A stretch of DNA of 64,000 nt, from the NCBI GenBank assembly GCA_025355585.1, contig JANXZJ010000193.1, positions 62,001 to 126,000 on the forward strand, given 5' to 3'. Under the pieces are notes generated by a model that saw only the letters and a list, made by a program, of their open reading frames with translations, did not search any database and was not told the DNA's origin. A program made the translations under genes and the position numbers. Positions 37,501-45,182 of the stretch are shown piece after piece. This DNA is from Mariniphaga sp. (GTDB taxonomy: Bacteria; Bacteroidota; Bacteroidia; Bacteroidales; Prolixibacteraceae). The first letter of the stretch is position 1, and each line of letters begins with the position of its first letter.

Positions 37501-39151
37501 TCATGCTAATTTCAAGGATTATCCACTTGAATCGTTACTTCCTATCTTGAGAAGTTTCTCAAACAAAGTCGAAGGTCTTGGAAACGGGCAAGTGCGAATC
37601 ACAGGTAAGTTAGCTGAACCAAAATTCTATGGTAAAGTTGCTGTCGCCAAAACTAAAATCGGGATTGATTATACCAAAGTGGTTTATTCATTGAGCGATA
37701 CAGTGAGATTCTCAAACGATTCAATTATTTTTAAAAACATTTCAGTTTCGGATATCGATAACAACAAGGCCAGATTTAATGGTGTAATTACCCATAATTT
37801 ATTCAATCACATGACCTATGATATGTTTGCAAGTACAAACAATATTATGGCTTTGAATACAACAGGTACAGACAACCCCCTGTTTTATGGTATGGCTCAC
37901 GCTTCGGGGATGATACGAATTTCAGGAAAGGCGGCCAGTGTCAGATTGGACATGTCTTTAACCACCAAGCCTGGAACACAGATTAATGTGCCGCTCGAAA
38001 ACCCCGAATCGGTAAATGAATATGATTTTATCAGGTTCGTAAATCCAGATTCCCTTACTCAAAAGAAAAGGTCAATTACAAGAATAAGTAATTCAGGTGG
38101 ATTTGAGATGAATCTTGATCTTACTACTACACCTGATGCGAAGGTTCAAATGATCTTTAACTCCACTGTGGGTGATGCAATTAATGGATATGGATCGGGT
38201 GACCTCAGGTTTAACTATGACAAGGATGGTAATTTTTTCATTTACGGTGACTATAAAATAGATAAAGGCGATTATATGTTTACGCTTCAAAATGTATTGG
38301 CCCGCAAATTCCGTATCGAAAAGGGTGGGCTTATTTCCTGGAATGGTGACCCATATGGTGCTATTGTTGATCTTGATGCAGTTTATACCTTAAAAGCCCC
38401 TATCAATTATCTATTGCTTAATTACAATCAAAACAATCAAACAGACAATTCACGCAGGATTCCTGTCGAATGCAGAATTAACCTTTCAAAAAAATTGCTT
38501 AATCCCTCTTTGAAATTTGATATTACATTCCCCACGGCTGACGAAAGGACAAAGGATGAACTACAGCAATTTATAAGCACACAAGATGATATCAATAAAC
38601 AAATGGTATCATTACTCGTAATGGGACAATTCTTTACACCTGAATATCTGAGGGGAAGACAGGATTTTCAGTCGAGTACCGGTAGTTTAGTTGGATCTAC
38701 AACTTCAGACATTCTTTCCAATCAGCTTTCCAATTGGCTTTCGAAAATTAACAACGATGTCGATATCGGTTTTAATTATCGGCCGGGAGACCAGGTAAAT
38801 GCCAATCAAATGGAGTTAGCCTTGAGTACCCAGATACTCAATGACAGGGTCACCATAAACGGTAATATTGGAAACAACAGTAATTTACAATCGAACATAG
38901 CAAATCCGGTAGTCGGAGAAGTGGAACTATTCATAAAGCTCAATAAATCAGGTAAATTACAACTTAAAGCTTATAATCGCGCAAATGACGATATGATGTA
39001 TGATACCTCTCTTTACAAACAAGGTATTGGACTCTCGTTCACCGAGGAATTCGATACATTGAGCGATCTTTTCACGCATTATGGACCCAAAAAAGTACCG
39101 AAGAAAGTCATCATGAAGCAGGATACCTTGAAGGGGCAATCAGTTCAGTAA
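34598..39151 (+). CDS. tamB: TamB/DUF490 translocation and assembly module protein
   Basis: 1517 residues. AsmA/TamB-type lipid-transfer bridge between the membranes, in Bacteroidota paired with a TamA-like barrel (not in this window). An N-terminal membrane helix (about 28-48) is followed by long beta-strand-rich sequence and a C-terminal DUF490 domain (ITGKLAEPKFYGKV; GDYKIDKGDYMFTLQNVLARKFRIEKGG split across about 1225-1250; VSLLVMGQFF). The listed GTG start overlaps the tsaD promoter side and has extra residues; no ATG exists before the membrane helix. A family-like start KKRFNILLVL would require an ATC codon at about 34670. Confidence 0.88.
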   Translation: MLPCKSKIRYPIRFSGCSNIKVKSIKKRFNILLVLILTLSTLFGAAYLTFRSPKVQTFVTQWIMVQLSHTYKANISVGGVDISLFKSIVLEKVLIEDRNQDTMFYIGSVRLQIESLALLERRVHFGDLNFEDSKINILKDTTGYNFDFLAGSSTSKPDTIRPWHITFTNFYFLNSKINYKNIDAKDTLVNGMNFNDLEISKLNLSVVNVHQTDSITTFFLDNASIYEKSGFAIGDLRFAGRIDSTGLELSKMTLVSNHSHIEANKIKISRNKLFGVDSLYSEKSQTLTNRFVIDSDFKESMLSLTDLSYVIPELWGMNEPILFSGGIKGSLSNLKFKRINFKIGRETQLNADLEMQGLPNWKNTFIFFKLYNNTINFNDLATIRMPDSAPVRYLKIPKELLNDVRLTYQGNFSGFPSDFVAYGTLDGSLGKLSTDIAIRPKKSGEIDFKGSIKTLAFEAGKLLNYSPLGAVSLEIKINGSRSENNKFNALIAGNIDSLYFNNYRVDSIYVNGEARDRSFEGELKVQDNNLKMNFAGKADFSGKIPEFNFTSTVERANLVILGFEKDRKVADLKLNVSANFTGDHIDNVNGQIDLQNFKFVRDKKTLDIHNLTLKTSNSIDKNNITLRSDIADVTIDGKYLFGELDLTISDYLKYFLPSAKLPFSDRPSTGKNEFKFDINIKKAEELGAFFIPGLHVKSPVILVGNINSEEKTLSLEGSVDELLFNQYQVRGLNINSRNIGNKWLIRIGSKDAVLGGNLIFENFSINNSLVSDSLSTAITWNNNSVPTSSGKVDFTGIFSRNNEGKSLADFYLRPSKIWVADSLWQIEKSHLHIDTTSIAIDNFNIHHNKERFKVFGKVTDNTFDKINVEFNNVKLSNIDLLVGEEIGIFGELNGIVSVADPYNSFYLTSQLKVSDFTYLEKNFGGILLDNTWDQGRQQLNSSLVLMKDSKPGLEIKGYYKPKSDSIDYHANFKDYPLESLLPILRSFSNKVEGLGNGQVRITGKLAEPKFYGKVAVAKTKIGIDYTKVVYSLSDTVRFSNDSIIFKNISVSDIDNNKARFNGVITHNLFNHMTYDMFASTNNIMALNTTGTDNPLFYGMAHASGMIRISGKAASVRLDMSLTTKPGTQINVPLENPESVNEYDFIRFVNPDSLTQKKRSITRISNSGGFEMNLDLTTTPDAKVQMIFNSTVGDAINGYGSGDLRFNYDKDGNFFIYGDYKIDKGDYMFTLQNVLARKFRIEKGGLISWNGDPYGAIVDLDAVYTLKAPINYLLLNYNQNNQTDNSRRIPVECRINLSKKLLNPSLKFDITFPTADERTKDELQQFISTQDDINKQMVSLLVMGQFFTPEYLRGRQDFQSSTGSLVGSTTSDILSNQLSNWLSKINNDVDIGFNYRPGDQVNANQMELALSTQILNDRVTINGNIGNNSNLQSNIANPVVGEVELFIKLNKSGKLQLKAYNRANDDMMYDTSLYKQGIGLSFTEEFDTLSDLFTHYGPKKVPKKVIMKQDTLKGQSVQ
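34609..34616 (-). promoter_or_regulatory. -7 box TACTTTTG for tsaD
   Basis: A perfect TAnnTTTG box on the minus strand about 75 bases before the tsaD ATG. No good -33 box. It lies inside the longest TamB frame, which argues that TamB starts further right. Confidence 0.35.
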
Positions 39152-39184
39152 TCAAAAACTGGTGGAATATTCATTCGGAATGCC

Positions 39185-39192
39185 TATTTTTG
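39185..39192 (+). promoter_or_regulatory. -7 box TATTTTTG of the ExbB-ExbD-TonB operon
   Basis: Perfect TAnnTTTG box about 50 bases before the ExbB ATG, predicting a leader of about 44 bases. Confidence 0.45.
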
Positions 39193-39242
39193 CCAGAGTA
39201 GTTATCAATCATGAATTGTAAAATATATCAATTTTATTCCCT

Positions 39243-39947
39243 ATGTTAAATCTATTATTTATTCAGGGTGCACAAGGGGCCATCGGAACAGCTGATATTG
39301 TTACAAAAACAGCCAAGGCAGCAGTGGAACTAAATTTCTTCGACCTGGCACTAAAAGGTGGCTGGATTATGGTTCCGATCATCTTACTAGGTTTTGTGGC
39401 AGTTTACATTTTTGGTGAACGTTATTATACGATCCGAAAAGCCTCAAAAATCGATCATCATTTCATGGATCAGATTAAGAACCTTATTCACAAAGGCAAA
39501 GTAGATGACGCCGTGATGTTATGTCGTTCAAACGATGCACCAGTTGCACGAATGATCGAAAAGGGGATTTCGCGCATCGGGCGCCCATTGAATGATGTCA
39601 ATACTGCAATCGAAAACGTTGGTAACCTCGAGATTTCGAAACTTGAAAAGGGTTTTCCGGCACTGGCCAGTGTTTCTGGAGGTGCTCCGATGCTTGGCTT
39701 TCTTGGAACTGTAATGGGAATGGTTCAGGCATTTTACAACATGTCGACCGCCGGTAGTAATGTCGACGTTACGATTCTTTCTGGTGGAATTTATCTTGCC
39801 ATGGTAACAACTGTTGCCGGACTAATTGTGGGGATTACTGCCTATTTTGCTTATAACATCCTTGTTGCAAAAGTTGAATCTGTCGTATTTCAAATGGAAG
39901 CTACAACTTCCGAATTTATGGATCTATTGCACGAGCCAGCCAAATAG
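39243..39947 (+). CDS. MotA/TolQ/ExbB proton channel protein
   Basis: 234 residues with three main membrane helices (about 38-58, 135-160, 175-200). It is the channel part of a proton-motive-force-driven motor that energises outer-membrane transporters or the Tol system. The family stretch GAPMLGFLGTVMGMVQAF and the following ILSGGIYLAMVTTVAGLIVGI are intact. First gene of a three-gene operon with ExbD/TolR and a TonB-like protein. Likely serves SusC-type transport such as the one at 45 kb, though it is unlinked to that locus. Confidence 0.92.
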   Translation: MLNLLFIQGAQGAIGTADIVTKTAKAAVELNFFDLALKGGWIMVPIILLGFVAVYIFGERYYTIRKASKIDHHFMDQIKNLIHKGKVDDAVMLCRSNDAPVARMIEKGISRIGRPLNDVNTAIENVGNLEISKLEKGFPALASVSGGAPMLGFLGTVMGMVQAFYNMSTAGSNVDVTILSGGIYLAMVTTVAGLIVGITAYFAYNILVAKVESVVFQMEATTSEFMDLLHEPAK

Positions 39948-39963
39948 TTAAATATCAACAAAT

Positions 39964-40374
39964 ATGGCATTACGTAAACGAAATAAAGTTGAATCTGGAT
40001 TTAGCATGGCCTCCATGACCGATCTTGTATTCCTGTTACTGATTTTTTTTATGATCACTTCGACCGTGGTTAGTCCAAATGCACTGAAATTATTACTGCC
40101 TCAAAGCAGTAATCAAACCAATGCAAAACCACTTACCACCATTTCGATCACCAAAGATATCAAATACTACGTCAACAATAACGGCAAACCGGTTCTTGTA
40201 AATTTCGCTGAAATTGAACCGCTTCTACGTCAAATGCTTGGGGATCAACCTGAAATGTATATCTCACTTTATGCGGAAAAATCGGTTCCAATTGAAGAGG
40301 TTGTCAAATTGATGAATATTGCCAAACGAAATAAATACAAGATGATACTTGCTACTAGTCCTGAGCGGGATTAA
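39964..40374 (+). CDS. ExbD/TolR biopolymer transport protein
   Basis: 136 residues: one N-terminal membrane helix (about 18-38) with the essential Asp in SMTDLVFLLLIFFM, then a small periplasmic domain. It works with the ExbB protein encoded 16 bases upstream. Normal length. Confidence 0.93.
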   Translation: MALRKRNKVESGFSMASMTDLVFLLLIFFMITSTVVSPNALKLLLPQSSNQTNAKPLTTISITKDIKYYVNNNGKPVLVNFAEIEPLLRQMLGDQPEMYISLYAEKSVPIEEVVKLMNIAKRNKYKMILATSPERD

Positions 40375-40400
40375 TCAACTAAAACAGGGAATTAATAATT

Positions 40401-41348
40401 ATGACATTTACCAACAGCGAAAAAACAGGATTAATTGCAACCGTAACATTTCACGCGGTTGTTTTGCTTTTGTTGCTCTATTTGGGATTTGTTACGCCTT
40501 TCCCGCCACCTCAGGAGGAGGGTTTTTTAGTTGATTTTGGAAATTCGGAAACCGGACTTGGATTAGAGGAACCTTCAGCAGCAAGTGCTCCTATAGTTGC
40601 AGAAGTAAGTGCTCCCGAGGTGGTTACGGCTACAAAGAAAGTTGTACCTGCTTCAAAACCAGTTACGAGGCCGCAGAATACATCTAAAGTTAAAGACAAC
40701 GCGGAGGAGGATCTGCTCACACAGGAATATGAAAAGACCGTAGCAGTAGCTGCCCGGGCCAAGAAAAAAGTGCTTGATGAGAAAAAAATAAAATTTGACG
40801 AAGAGCAAAGGATTAAAGCACGTGAAGAACAGCAGCAAAGGAATGAGGCACTCGAATTACAAAAACAGGAAGCTGAAGAAAACCGTTTAGCGCAAGAAAG
40901 GTCAGCAAAGATAGGCGCAATTAATTCACGTGCTAAAAATGCATTTGGCGGAGGTAAAACCGATAATGGTTCACAAAGTACAGGGCAGGGAAACACATAT
41001 GGCAGGGGTAATCAGGGAAGCCCTGATGGTACGCCTGATGTGAAACAGTACGGACTTGGAGGTGGCGCAGGTAAGGGAATATCGTTTAGCCTGTCGGGAC
41101 GTAATGCCCGTTCGCTACCTAAACCCACGTTTCCCGGCAATGAATCGGGCAAAGTAGTAGTTGAAGTTACTGTTGATAAATTCGGCAAGGTTACCAAAGC
41201 TTTACCGGGTATTAAGGGTTCGGATACAGTCAATACAGATCTGCTCGAAGCTGCTAAAAAAGCGGCATTGGCAGCCAGTTTTAATACAGACGAAAATGCT
41301 CCTGCGTTCCAAAAGGGAACCATTACTTATCATTTTATCCTTCAGTAA
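40401..41348 (+). CDS. TonB-like energy transducer
   Basis: 315 residues. One membrane helix (about 10-32, HAVVLLLLLYLGFV), a long Ala/Glu/Lys/Gln-rich coiled coil (about 95-175) like that of TolA, a Gly/Asn-rich linker, and a short C-terminal TonB/TolA-type fold (VVVEVTVDKFGKVTKA to ITYHFILQ). It carries motion of the ExbB/D motor to the outer membrane. TonB versus TolA cannot be decided; no TolB or Pal is adjacent. Confidence 0.85.
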   Translation: MTFTNSEKTGLIATVTFHAVVLLLLLYLGFVTPFPPPQEEGFLVDFGNSETGLGLEEPSAASAPIVAEVSAPEVVTATKKVVPASKPVTRPQNTSKVKDNAEEDLLTQEYEKTVAVAARAKKKVLDEKKIKFDEEQRIKAREEQQQRNEALELQKQEAEENRLAQERSAKIGAINSRAKNAFGGGKTDNGSQSTGQGNTYGRGNQGSPDGTPDVKQYGLGGGAGKGISFSLSGRNARSLPKPTFPGNESGKVVVEVTVDKFGKVTKALPGIKGSDTVNTDLLEAAKKAALAASFNTDENAPAFQKGTITYHFILQ

Positions 41349-41670
41349 AATAAGCCGGGGACTTGAAATTGGCCAGTATCAGAATTTTGATTGCTGATTA
41401 TATCCTATTACCACCTTTCGCAATTAATTCTGGCAAATATCAAGGTGATTATTTTAAATCTATCTAAAATTAATTAGATAAAGCGTTATCACAACCATGT
41501 TTTTTATACTATCTTTATATACACATTCCGATTGCGTATCCCGGAAAAAGTGAAAGATGAAACAAAGTTGTTGGTTGATTGTTGTTTTCAGACAATAAAC
41601 CAATTGTTGTCTACGAATGATTGTTTAAGATTTGCGCCGTGTTTTTTCATAAATTCAATCTCTGAGTATA
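41349..41670. other. 322-base intergenic region with an imperfect hairpin
   Basis: No gene supported. TTGGTTGATTGT (41571-41582) and ACAATAAACCAA (41592-41603) form a stem with one mismatch and a nine-base loop, in what would be the leader of the gene at 41671. No T-run follows. Confidence 0.5.
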
Positions 41671-42333
41671 ATGAAAAATTTCCCCTACTCCGAAAACGAA
41701 CTACTTGAAATCGCTTCAGATTTCAAAAAACACTTAAAAGATCATTTTGATGCCATAAAAAAATTCTGCCCGGGTTTGACTCAGGAGTTTATTTATAAAT
41801 TCAAAGCGTTGTTTTATGAAGTTCAAACTCATCCATTGGAACCAGAGGCTGATCCCGTTGTAAAGGAGTATGAAGTCGCATTGGATGATCTTGCAAGCCA
41901 GCTCAATAGCTTGTTTCCTATTTTTCGTTTCTACATGCAGAAAGCGTTTCCTTACGATTCAAATTTATGGGAAGCCTATCAGTATTGTGAAATAGAAAAA
42001 GTGATGCATGAATATTCAACCTTACGAAAATGTCTGGAAGGATCAGTTAAAATAATTGATGATAAAAGGACAGAATTACGTGCGGCAAATTGTCCGAATC
42101 CAACGCTGAATGAAATAGTCGATTTATCTAAGCAGATTAGTGATAAGCATGAAGAGTACCTTGAATATTTACGGAATAAAGAATTCAAGGTCAAGGTTTA
42201 TCAAAACAACCTGAACGAGCTTTTCAAATTAATGAAAATGGTACATGATGCTGCTTCAAAATGTTTTCAGAATAACCCGGAATACTTGAAAAAACTGACT
42301 TTTCCACCCAGACAAACCACGCCTCAAAATTAG
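41671..42333 (+). CDS. Uncharacterised helical protein
   Basis: 220 residues, rich in Lys/Glu with long predicted helices (e.g. KHEEYLEYLRNKEFKVKVYQNN) and several scattered Cys. No signal peptide or membrane helix. I do not recognise the family. It is convergent with the GntR regulator, 40 bases apart, with no obvious terminator between. Confidence 0.65.
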   Translation: MKNFPYSENELLEIASDFKKHLKDHFDAIKKFCPGLTQEFIYKFKALFYEVQTHPLEPEADPVVKEYEVALDDLASQLNSLFPIFRFYMQKAFPYDSNLWEAYQYCEIEKVMHEYSTLRKCLEGSVKIIDDKRTELRAANCPNPTLNEIVDLSKQISDKHEEYLEYLRNKEFKVKVYQNNLNELFKLMKMVHDAASKCFQNNPEYLKKLTFPPRQTTPQN

Positions 42334-42373
42334 GATTTATGCGTATTGCATGAAGGCACAAGAAACTGGCAAA

Positions 42374-43099
42374 TTACAAAAAGCTTTTAAAATACTTCAC
42401 ATAAACCTCCATATTGCGTTCAAGAAGCTCTACTGAATATTGATAGGCCTTTTGGTCGTCCTGAGCTTCTACGGCATCTAAAATGCACTGCTGAAGGCGT
42501 AAAGTGTATTCTTTTTCACCCTCCACATTGGCATAGATTAAATTCCGCATCCTTGGTAATAAAGAATAAATGGGTTCCATACTGATGATGATAATCGGAT
42601 TCCCTGTCGCTTTTGAGAGATTCATATGAAACCGGTTAATCATATCTACCTCAAGCTGTGTATTATCAGGATCACATTTTGTCAATTCCGCAAGATTCTC
42701 TTTCAGCAACTTAAGATCTTCAGATGTACGGTTACGGGAAGCCAATCGTGCAATTTCGGGTTCGAACAATCGCCTGACTTCAATAATTTGAGTGATCAGA
42801 TTGGAATCAAACTTAAGATCATAGTATAGGTTCAGCGAATTAATTGCATCTTCAATTTTTATTTCAGAGACAATCATTCCACTCCCTTTTCGAATCACGA
42901 TCAATCCTCTGGCACTTAACCGGCGCAAGGCTTCACGTAAAGCTGTCCGGCTAACAGCAAAACTCTCGCACAATTCTTTTTCTGATGGAAGTTTTGCTCC
43001 TGCAACTAACTTTTTTTGCCGTATTGCTTCTTCAATTTTGCGTTCTATTTTTTGACTAAGTGTTTGGCTTATACGTATTTTACCGAATAATTCGTCCAT
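42374..43099 (-). CDS. FadR-subfamily GntR transcriptional regulator
   Basis: 241 residues. N-terminal winged helix (about 8-76): KLPSEKELCESFAVSRTALREALRRLSARGLI is the GntR signature (shown here in two parts, KLPSEKELCESF and SRTALREALRRLSARGL). C-terminal FCD domain binds a small effector and often a metal: MINRFHMNLSKATGNP and related His residues. It is the last gene in the direction of the Sus/muropeptide genes and has its own well-formed promoter. I infer that it controls that locus; palindromes of the TTGTAnTACAA type upstream of target genes are in keeping with FadR-family operators. Confidence 0.88.
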   Translation of the reverse strand: MDELFGKIRISQTLSQKIERKIEEAIRQKKLVAGAKLPSEKELCESFAVSRTALREALRRLSARGLIVIRKGSGMIVSEIKIEDAINSLNLYYDLKFDSNLITQIIEVRRLFEPEIARLASRNRTSEDLKLLKENLAELTKCDPDNTQLEVDMINRFHMNLSKATGNPIIIISMEPIYSLLPRMRNLIYANVEGEKEYTLRLQQCILDAVEAQDDQKAYQYSVELLERNMEVYVKYFKSFL

Positions 43100-43127
43100 C
43101 AGATATCTGTTTCATAAATTTACATAA

Positions 43128-43158
43128 CAAAGATACTCATTTTTCAATTTAGCTCAAA
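43128..43158 (-). promoter_or_regulatory. Promoter TTTG-N19-TATCTTTG of the GntR gene
   Basis: On the minus strand TTTG (43158-43155), a 19-base spacer and the perfect box TATCTTTG (43135-43128). Predicted transcript start near 43121, 22 bases before the ATG. A sequence TTGTTATGTAA sits on the start point (43130-43120), a weak relative of the candidate operator. Confidence 0.6.
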
Positions 43159-43277
43159 CAGCAAAATGCAATTTAATTAAAACATCCTCAGATTGTTGTC
43201 AAGTCTGGCTTTTTATTAAGCAATATCCGGTTGATAACCATTTTTCGAATTTGCTCATTTATGTATAAAGCACCTTC

Positions 43278-43317
43278 AAAAAAAGGAGGCTGCAACAATA
43301 AATGCAGCAGCCTCCTT
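43278..43317 (-). terminator. Rho-independent terminator after susD
   Basis: Read on the minus strand, AAGGAGGCTGC and GCAGCCTCCTT form an 11-base perfect stem (43317-43307 with 43293-43283), followed by a run of seven T. It separates the Sus genes from the regulator. Confidence 0.9.
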
Positions 43318-43340
43318 ACTTATATTATAAAATTACTGAT

Positions 43341-45170
43341 TTACCAGCCTGGAGTTTGGGTTAAAGTATAACCTTTATCCAAATACTCGCTAATTTGAGT
43401 ATTACCGATTGGGGCCAGATAAACCTTATCTGTAAAGGCGTCTCTGTCAGAAATGTTTTCAGGAACGAGGTAACCTACCATGTCAATTGCATTTGAGCCG
43501 GTATAAGTTACAACAGTACCATCTGCCTTCTTCACTTTAAGCTTGTTAACTTTGGCAGGAACCAACCATTCAGGATATTCGGTTTGGAAGTTAATCCATA
43601 AACCAAGAAGTTGATCGGGATTAGCGGTACCATTCATATAATTAATTTTCTTCCAACGCTTAAGGTCCATCAGACGAGTATGCTCGAATACGAATTCCAT
43701 TCTGCGCTCGCGGCGTATTTCCCAAATAAGTGCTGGAACATCAGCGTCACGATCAGGGTCATCAGAAAGGGTTGCCAGCGTTAACGGGGCTGTTTTCTTG
43801 ATACCTTTTGCGATGGCAGTAGCATCTAAGGGGCGATTGTGAATTGCATTAATTGAAACATCAAGATCTGCCTGAGTTACAGCCGCACCTGCCATTGTTG
43901 CTAATTCAGCTTTGGCCTCAATCCAGTTAAGTACAACTTCAGCGAGACGCATTACAGGAGCATCATTTGTATTTGTGCTTGAACCGTACTTTGGAAGGTA
44001 TGGTCCGGGATACTGTTTCACACCTTCACGATCGATGAATTTGCAGGCATACAATAGCGTACTTGATTCTTTCTTGGGTGCATCCCAGAATGTGGCTTCA
44101 AAACGAGGGTCACGTGTAGCAACCATGCTTTTGATATCCAGTTTGTCTGCATTAGCAACTGAAGAAAGTTTGTATGGTTTTCCATCGTTGCATAAAAATG
44201 CTTTTGCCAGTCTTAAATTTGGAGCTGCACTTTGAGCTTCGTATAAATTAGAATAAGAAGCAATAGAGTGTGTTACTCCGATTGCTGCGTCATAGGCCCT
44301 GAACATGATCACTTCTTTGTTGCTTGCCAAATCCTCTGATCCGAAGAGTGAGCGGAAATCGCTGGCAAAAGAAAATTTGCCAGAAGCCATTACCAAATCT
44401 GAGGCTCTTACTGCCAAATCGAGGTATTTCTTGGCCTTTTCAGTGTTATTCAGCTGATATTTTTGCCATGTGCCTTCAAATAGCATAAAACGTGAAATGA
44501 AACCGGCAGCAATATATTTGTTGAGATATTGATTATTACCATCCGTTAAGCGCATATTGTCAAGAACATATACGAAATCATCATAAACTTTGTCCATAAC
44601 AACGGTTCTGCTGTCCCTGTTTTTGTACAACAGATCCAGTTCCGAGTCTCCAACCACCTTGTCGTAATAAGGCACATCGCCGAAAACACTCACAAGACGG
44701 CTATATTCATATCCTCTGAAGAATCGAGCGACTGAACTCCAATGCTGATAAACGGGGGTAGTAATCTGTTTATCTTTCATCGTCTCAATTCTTTCAAGAA
44801 ATAAATTTGATTTCCGTACCCAGGCAAAATCCCAGGTTGGGCCTGCATAGCTAAGTAACCACGAAGCAGTTTCGCTGGTTGATACTCTTGAAGCAGGTGC
44901 TTGTATTTCAAATCCGCCTTGTTTTCCCGATGAGGTAAAATCATCAGAGAAATAGTACCCGCGAAGGGGTGCGTAATCTTCAGTAAATCCTGAATTATAC
45001 CCAGGGAAGTAGTTTGAATAGAATCCGTTCGCAAATAAACGGAGGTTGTTTTCAGATGTCCAGTAGTTTCCGTCATTCATAGTTGTTAACGATGGTCTGT
45101 CCAGGAAGTCACTGCACCCGGCAAAACCAATTGTAACTGCGGAAAATAGAATAATTAAATATTTTTTCAT
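43341..45170 (-). CDS. SusD/RagB-family outer-membrane lipoprotein
   Basis: 609 residues. Lipoprotein signal with lipobox AGCS (Cys19). It is the lid that captures ligand for the TonB-dependent partner encoded 12 bases upstream. SusD-like features: N-terminal DFLDRPSLTTMNDGNYWTS, TPR-like helices, and the C-terminal IWEIRRERRMEFVFE then LMDLKRWKKI. The neighbouring enzymes suggest a peptidoglycan-derived ligand rather than a polysaccharide. Confidence 0.95.
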   Translation of the reverse strand: MKKYLIILFSAVTIGFAGCSDFLDRPSLTTMNDGNYWTSENNLRLFANGFYSNYFPGYNSGFTEDYAPLRGYYFSDDFTSSGKQGGFEIQAPASRVSTSETASWLLSYAGPTWDFAWVRKSNLFLERIETMKDKQITTPVYQHWSSVARFFRGYEYSRLVSVFGDVPYYDKVVGDSELDLLYKNRDSRTVVMDKVYDDFVYVLDNMRLTDGNNQYLNKYIAAGFISRFMLFEGTWQKYQLNNTEKAKKYLDLAVRASDLVMASGKFSFASDFRSLFGSEDLASNKEVIMFRAYDAAIGVTHSIASYSNLYEAQSAAPNLRLAKAFLCNDGKPYKLSSVANADKLDIKSMVATRDPRFEATFWDAPKKESSTLLYACKFIDREGVKQYPGPYLPKYGSSTNTNDAPVMRLAEVVLNWIEAKAELATMAGAAVTQADLDVSINAIHNRPLDATAIAKGIKKTAPLTLATLSDDPDRDADVPALIWEIRRERRMEFVFEHTRLMDLKRWKKINYMNGTANPDQLLGLWINFQTEYPEWLVPAKVNKLKVKKADGTVVTYTGSNAIDMVGYLVPENISDRDAFTDKVYLAPIGNTQISEYLDKGYTLTQTPGW

Positions 45171-45182
45171 AATTCTTGTATT

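Noticed and set aside
43100-43109. CAGATATCTG palindrome at the GntR start as an autoregulatory operator
   Set aside because: A ten-base palindrome with no second copy found in the locus; too short to call, and it does not resemble the TTGTAnTACAA motif.
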